This document shows positions 59,669 through 64,000 of a stretch of 64,000 bases of DNA, in pieces; position 1 is the first letter of the stretch, and each line of letters starts with the position of its first letter. This DNA comes from Niveispirillum sp943371025 (GTDB lineage: Bacteria; Pseudomonadota; Alphaproteobacteria; Azospirillales; Azospirillaceae), in assembly GCA_943371025.1 (NCBI GenBank), contig CALRTC020000026.1, forward strand, positions 33,750 through 97,749, written 5' to 3'. The notes under the pieces were generated by a model. The model worked only from the letters and a program-made list of their open reading frames with translations, searched no databases and had not been told where the DNA came from. The translations under genes were made by a program, and so were the position numbers.

Positions 59669-61240
59669 TCACCGGGCGCCATATTGGACCCGCAGGCGCA
59701 TTTTGTCGATCTTGCCGGTTCCCGCCAAAGGCATGCTGTCCAGCCGGATGATTTCGTCCGGCAACCACCAGGGTGCCACTTTGCCCAACAGCGGTGCCAG
59801 CAGATCAGCATCATCGATCGGGGCCCTGGTTTCCACCAGCAGCAAGGGACGTTCACCCCATTTGGGGTGGACACGACCGATGACGGCCACCAGCGACACC
59901 TGTGGCAGGGCGCCGACCAGCGCTTCGATCTCTGCCGGGTTGATCCATTCCCCTCCCGATTTGATCAGGTCCTTGGCCCGGCCCGTGATCATCAGATTGC
60001 CGGCCGCATCAATACGGGCGAGATCGCCCGTGGCGAACCAGCCGGCCGCATCCGTCGCCGGCTCCGCCTGTCCGAAATAGCGATCGACGACGGCGATACC
60101 CCGCACGCGAAGATGCCCCTCGGCCCCGCGCTGTTCCGGCAGGGCGACACCGTCGGCGTCGGTCAGCAACAAATCCACCCCGACCGACGGCCGTCCCGAC
60201 AGGGCAGCGTCACGCACGGGATCGTTGGCGGGTGCAACGGTGCCGGACGGCGACAATTCCGTCATGCCCCAACTGGTCTGCACAATGACACCCAGCCTTT
60301 GTTCGATCCGCTGCATCAGCGCCGGCGGCAGCGGGGATCCACCGACGATAATGCGGCGAAGGCTGGGCAGCGTGCCGCCTGTCGCTTCCAGATGTTCCAC
60401 CAGCCCCAACCAGACTGTCGGTACGCCTACCCCGACTGTCACCTGCTCGGACGCGATCAGGCGGGCCAGACTGGCACCGTCATTGTGCCGGCCGGGCAGC
60501 ACCAGCCGCCCACCCACCGCCGGCACGGCAAAGGGCAGGCCCCAGGCATTGGCATGGAACATGGGTACCGCCACCAGCACACTGTCGCGGCCGGACAGGG
60601 CCATGACGTCGGCCTGCAGCAGCTTCAGCGTATGCAGGAAGCTGGAGCGGTGGGTATAGGTCACGCCCTTGGGTGCACCCGTTGTGCCCGAGGTGAAGCA
60701 AAGCCCCGATGGCGCCGTCTCCGCGACCCCACCCCACAGCACATCGGGTGATGCCGTCGCGATCAACGGTTCCAGCGTGGTGGCCTGAGGCCAGTCGGCC
60801 GGGGCCTCCCCATCAATGACCAGTATGGTGGACAGGCCGGGTGACAATGCCGCGATCTGTCGGGCCAGCGGCACCAGATCAGCGCTGACCACCAGGATGC
60901 GCGCCTGGGACTGGGCCAGCATGGACGCCAGTTGGTCAGCCGTCAGCCGTGGGTTCAGGGTGTGGCAAATGGCACCCGCTCCCATGATGGCATACCAGAC
61001 TTCCACATGCCCCTGGCTGTTCCAGGCCAGCGTCGCCACGCGGTCGCCAGCCTGCATTCCGTAACCGGTCAAAAGGGTTGTCACAGCCAGACTGCGTTCC
61101 ATCAGCGACGCATAGCCGATGCGGGCGGGCTCCATCCCCTCCCGTGCCGTGACCAGTTTGGCATCGGGATGCCATTTCGCTGCGTGGCGCAGGAACTGGT
61201 CCAGCGTCAGCGGGAAATCCTGCATGGTTCCGTCCAGCAT
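59669..61240 (-). CDS. Acyl-CoA synthetase (AMP-forming)
   Basis: This enzyme of about 523 residues belongs to the ANL superfamily and activates a carboxylic acid to its CoA ester through an acyl-AMP. The P-loop is FTSGTTGAPKGVTYTHRS, motif A5 is QTSWGMTELSPSG, the hinge region WFATGDLARIDAAGNLMITGRAKDLIKSGGEWINPAEIE is intact, and the catalytic Lys near the C-terminus is in PLAGTGKIDK. ATG at 61240 shares one base with the esterase stop; a TTG at 61246 is an alternative. Medium-chain or aryl-alkyl acids released by the esterase are plausible substrates. Confidence 0.92.
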   Translation of the reverse strand: MLDGTMQDFPLTLDQFLRHAAKWHPDAKLVTAREGMEPARIGYASLMERSLAVTTLLTGYGMQAGDRVATLAWNSQGHVEVWYAIMGAGAICHTLNPRLTADQLASMLAQSQARILVVSADLVPLARQIAALSPGLSTILVIDGEAPADWPQATTLEPLIATASPDVLWGGVAETAPSGLCFTSGTTGAPKGVTYTHRSSFLHTLKLLQADVMALSGRDSVLVAVPMFHANAWGLPFAVPAVGGRLVLPGRHNDGASLARLIASEQVTVGVGVPTVWLGLVEHLEATGGTLPSLRRIIVGGSPLPPALMQRIEQRLGVIVQTSWGMTELSPSGTVAPANDPVRDAALSGRPSVGVDLLLTDADGVALPEQRGAEGHLRVRGIAVVDRYFGQAEPATDAAGWFATGDLARIDAAGNLMITGRAKDLIKSGGEWINPAEIEALVGALPQVSLVAVIGRVHPKWGERPLLLVETRAPIDDADLLAPLLGKVAPWWLPDEIIRLDSMPLAGTGKIDKMRLRVQYGAR

Positions 61241-62874
61241 CAGCAAACATTCCCCTTGGGCGGCAACACAGGCGAGGCCACGCCGGTATTCCAGTTCCAG
61301 GGCATGGTGCCCGCCGCCCGACGTCGACAGACGGCCGTTTCATGCAGGGCGAACATACCCGGTCGCATCCGTTCCCCCGGTTTGGCGACGTCGGAGAAGG
61401 CCATGTACCCTTCTGTCTTGCCGAATACCGGCCATGCCGGCTGCCCTTCTGCCGCTGGCCGGCCGGTGATGGCGAAGCTGGCCCAATAACTGTTCATGGC
61501 TGCGGACAGCCGGCGTTCGGCAGCGTTGTCCGGCACCTTGGGCCAGAGTGGCGGAGTGCGGTCGGCCGTGCCGAAAACATAAGGAATTTCGGCAGCGTGG
61601 AAGGCGTGCAGCCCCTTCTCGTCCGCCGCCGGGTAGCCATGGTCGAAAATATAGAGATAGGCATTCTGACCCATCGCGGTCTGGTTGCGCGCCAGCCGTT
61701 CCGACGTCCAGCCATAGAGCGCGTCACGCGTGGTGGCCAGCATGCTTTCTTCGACATTGCCGGCCGGGTAGAGGTGCTGGAACAGGTCGGCCAGATCGCC
61801 GTACCGTTCCCGGATCGTCGCCTCATAGGCCGCGCCGTCCGCGGGCTTCTGCGGCAGCAGGAAACGCAGCGACCGGATTTCCCCGCTGTTGAAACCAGCC
61901 AGGATCGGGACCGGTGCCTGCTGCCCCTTGTCGAAAATCTCCACCAGCTGGGCCGGCAGCACCTTGCCATCGACGGTACCGAAGGGGATGTAACCGGCCT
62001 TCACCGCGTCCGCGGTCAGGGCTTCCGCATCCATGGCGCGCAGGGCCGCGACATCGGCAGCACCCACCTTGCCGGCCACATAGGTGCCAATCCCTTCCGC
62101 CGCGAACTCGCCATTGCGTGGCTGTTTCAGTTCGGGTGTGGAGATCATATAGGCACTTTGCGCGATGGCCTTGGTGAACAGGCCCCGCGCCTGGGGAGAG
62201 GCCATCAGATACATGACCGACAGGGCGCCGGCGGATTCACCCGCCACGGTGACCTTCGCGGCATCGCCGCCAAAGGCGCTGATATTGTCGCGGACCCAGC
62301 GCAGGGCGGCGATCTGGTCCAGCAGACCGTAATTGCCGGAGATGCCGTCGGGGCTCTCGGCACTCAACCCCGGATGCGCAAGATAACCCAGGATGCCCAG
62401 GCGGTAATTGATGGAGACGACAATCAGGCCCTGCCTGGCCAGGGCTGATCCGTCATACATCTCCTCATGCCCGTAACCGCCGGTCAGCGATCCGCCGTGG
62501 ATCCAGACCAGCACGGGGGCGTTTTTCGTACCCTGCGGCGCCCAGATGTTCAGGAACAGGCAATCCTCCCCCATTTCCAGGGGTGGATTGGCGTAGATGC
62601 TGGCCAGACGTGGACGTGGCTGCACGCAGGCCCGGCCCGGCTCGCCAGCATCGTGAACCCCGGTCCAGACGGGCAGCGGTTCTGGCGCTTTCCAGCGGCG
62701 TTCGCCCACGGGCGGCAGGGCATAGGGAACGCCCTTGAAGACGGCCAGACCATCCTTGGCACGGCCCGCAAGGGTACCGGCTGGTGCGGTAACGGTAGGG
62801 GATTCCTGCGCCAGGGCGGCAAAGGACAGAAGGGCAGCTGCCGCACAGGCCCCAAGTCGAAGGGAAAGACGCAT
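61240..62874 (-). CDS. Type-B carboxylesterase
   Basis: This 544-residue esterase has a signal peptide (LRLGACAAAALLSFAALAQ) and so acts in the periplasm or outside. Family motifs are YALPPVGERRWKAPEP, EDCLFLNIWAP, the oxyanion loop VWIHGGSLTGGYG, and the nucleophile elbow TVAGESAGALSVMYLM; the catalytic His lies in HAAEIPYVFG. ATG at 62874 shares a base with the MFS stop and follows GGAGGT. It would cleave an ester outside the cell, with the acid then activated by the ligase. Confidence 0.92.
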   Translation of the reverse strand: MRLSLRLGACAAAALLSFAALAQESPTVTAPAGTLAGRAKDGLAVFKGVPYALPPVGERRWKAPEPLPVWTGVHDAGEPGRACVQPRPRLASIYANPPLEMGEDCLFLNIWAPQGTKNAPVLVWIHGGSLTGGYGHEEMYDGSALARQGLIVVSINYRLGILGYLAHPGLSAESPDGISGNYGLLDQIAALRWVRDNISAFGGDAAKVTVAGESAGALSVMYLMASPQARGLFTKAIAQSAYMISTPELKQPRNGEFAAEGIGTYVAGKVGAADVAALRAMDAEALTADAVKAGYIPFGTVDGKVLPAQLVEIFDKGQQAPVPILAGFNSGEIRSLRFLLPQKPADGAAYEATIRERYGDLADLFQHLYPAGNVEESMLATTRDALYGWTSERLARNQTAMGQNAYLYIFDHGYPAADEKGLHAFHAAEIPYVFGTADRTPPLWPKVPDNAAERRLSAAMNSYWASFAITGRPAAEGQPAWPVFGKTEGYMAFSDVAKPGERMRPGMFALHETAVCRRRAAGTMPWNWNTGVASPVLPPKGNVC

Positions 62875-64000
62875 CAGCGACCTCCATTCCGGTTTGTCAT
62901 CCCCTTCAGCACCCGCGCCAGCACCAGGAACAGGGCGATGGCGACGAAGTAGAAGGGAATCAGGGTGTAAAACGCGAGTTGCAGTGAGTTGTCCGGGTTG
63001 GCCGCGCGGAAATAGTCGCTGGCCGCCCCCAGATAGGTCGGCCCCAGGCCCAGCCCGATCAGGTTCATGACCAGCAGCAGCAAGGCACCAGACATGACCC
63101 GCTGATTGGGCCGCACCGCCTCCTGCACCAAGGCAACGGCAGGGGACAGGTAGAAATAATTGAAGAAGGTCGGCCCGATCAGGAACAGCAGCGCCAGTTC
63201 CCAGCCCGGCGCCCAGACGAAGCCCGCGAAGAAGGGCACGGCCCCAACCAAACCGACGGCCGGAATCAGGGCATAGGCCTCTCTTGACCGGCTACCGAAC
63301 CGGTCGATCAGGCGGCCTGACGCGTACATGCCCAGGCTGATGCCGACCCCGATCAGCAGCGCATAGTAGAGCGCCACCTCCTGCAGGCTCATCCCCTTTT
63401 CCCGCATCAGGAACAGGACGGTGAAATTCATCACGGCATAGGTGACGAACTGCGTAGCGCCGCAGGCCAGCGACAGCAGCACCAAGTCCTTGCGGCCGAA
63501 GAACATGGCTACCGTTTCCCCGAACCCGGCCTTTTCCGGGGCGACCGGGGCGGCACCGGCTTCTGGCAGATCCAACCCGCCCCGCTTGGGCTCCCGGATT
63601 GTGGTCCAGACAAGAAGGGCAGCGGCGATGCCGACGACGCCCAGCACCACGAAGGCGCTGCGCCAACTGTAGGCCGCCGCGATGGAGGCACCGAAAGCCA
63701 CGCCCAGCGCCTGGCCCAATGGCGGGCCCAGATTGAACAGGCCCAGTGCCGTGCCCCGTCGGCCCGGCGCGAAATAGTCGGTGATGATGGCATAGGAGGG
63801 GGGGACGCCACCGGCCTCCCCCACCCCGACCGACATGCGGGCCAGCACCAACTGCGGATATGTCGATGACAGACCGCAGGCGACGGTTGCCGCACTCCAC
63901 AACGCACAGGCGATCGACAGGACCCGCACCCGGTTGGTGCGATCGGCCAGCCAGGCCACCGGAATGGAGATGGTGCAGTAGAACAGCGCGAAATAGAGCC
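62874..64000 (-). CDS. MFS transporter, 5' end beyond the window
   Basis: This is the C-terminal part, about 375 residues, of a major facilitator carrier. The frame is open to base 64000, where it reads LYFALFYCTISIPVAWLADRTNRVRVLS, the first loop motif of the family, so a few dozen N-terminal residues are missing. SVGVGEAGGVPPSYAIITDYFAPGRRGTALG and later hydrophobic spans resemble spinster-like and sphingosine/aromatic-acid MFS branches. It is the first gene seen of the MFS-esterase-ligase-TetR transcript. A GTG at 63959 is an internal codon rather than the start. Confidence 0.9.
   Translation of the reverse strand, partial: LYFALFYCTISIPVAWLADRTNRVRVLSIACALWSAATVACGLSSTYPQLVLARMSVGVGEAGGVPPSYAIITDYFAPGRRGTALGLFNLGPPLGQALGVAFGASIAAAYSWRSAFVVLGVVGIAAALLVWTTIREPKRGGLDLPEAGAAPVAPEKAGFGETVAMFFGRKDLVLLSLACGATQFVTYAVMNFTVLFLMREKGMSLQEVALYYALLIGVGISLGMYASGRLIDRFGSRSREAYALIPAVGLVGAVPFFAGFVWAPGWELALLFLIGPTFFNYFYLSPAVALVQEAVRPNQRVMSGALLLLVMNLIGLGLGPTYLGAASDYFRAANPDNSLQLAFYTLIPFYFVAIALFLVLARVLKGMTNRNGGR

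Noticed and set aside
1..64000. tRNA or rRNA genes, CRISPR arrays, insertion sequences, integrases and attachment sites
   Set aside because: No repeat array, transposase-like protein or recognisable RNA gene was seen by reading. A covariance-model or repeat search could still find small RNAs.

Overview
The window is high-GC bacterial chromosome with tightly packed, often overlapping genes (ATGA/GTGA junctions). FixL/FixJ/FixK-type oxygen signalling, a napEFDABC periplasmic nitrate reductase, several TonB-dependent receptors and a CitMHS transporter point to an alphaproteobacterium, most likely a Rhodospirillales/Azospirillaceae-type organism. The genus is not proven. I saw no tRNA, rRNA, insertion sequence, integrase or CRISPR array.

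Layout. (1) 1-7.5 kb: the start of a TonB-dependent receptor, then a CitMHS carrier, an AtuA/DUF1446 protein and a DUF4387 partner, with a GntR/FCD regulator and a D-2-hydroxyacid dehydrogenase. A TTGCATCCAA-type operator lies upstream of each transcription unit. (2) 7.5-17.5 kb: an XRE-cupin regulator, a second TonB receptor, an FAD oxidoreductase, an M81 (MlrC-like) metallopeptidase, RidA, a serine beta-lactamase-fold hydrolase and an MFS carrier. This is a peptide or amino-compound uptake and degradation set. (3) 17.8-21.3 kb: fixL, fixJ, a receiver-only protein and fixK, with a FixJ-type box before fixK. (4) 21.5-25.5 kb: an Lrp/BkdR-type regulator, a fused E1 alpha-beta and an E2 of a 2-oxoacid dehydrogenase. 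(5) 25.5-32.9 kb: an IclR-controlled catabolic cluster (citryl-CoA-lyase-like protein, CoA transferase, IclR, TonB receptor, WrbA, VOC protein, alpha/beta hydrolase) with tandem TTCGATAATCGAA operators spaced exactly 19 bp apart.

(6) 33-53 kb is the most interesting part. A six-gene operon holds three B12-type radical SAM enzymes (one fused to a nucleotidyltransferase-like domain), two methyltransferases and a glycosyltransferase. It converges on an operon encoding an MtrA-like decaheme cytochrome, an MtrB/PioB-like outer-membrane barrel, a NodB-type deacetylase and a GNAT protein. Next come an ECF sigma/anti-sigma pair, a DUF1329 protein, a DUF1302 protein and an ABC exporter. The same element, GGGAATA-N14-CCCGTCC, lies upstream of the radical SAM operon, the mtrA operon and the sigma gene. 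This suggests one ECF regulon linking a transmembrane electron conduit to synthesis of an unknown modified surface molecule.

(7) 53.1-57.6 kb: napEFDABC on the minus strand with a perfect TTGATCAGGATCAA FixK/Fnr box upstream. This fits control by the FixLJ-FixK cascade in region 3. (8) 57.9-64 kb: an SDR with a perfect 28-bp palindrome at its promoter, a TetR regulator, an acyl-CoA synthetase, a type-B carboxylesterase and the 3' part of an MFS gene, together a small ester or acid catabolic cluster.
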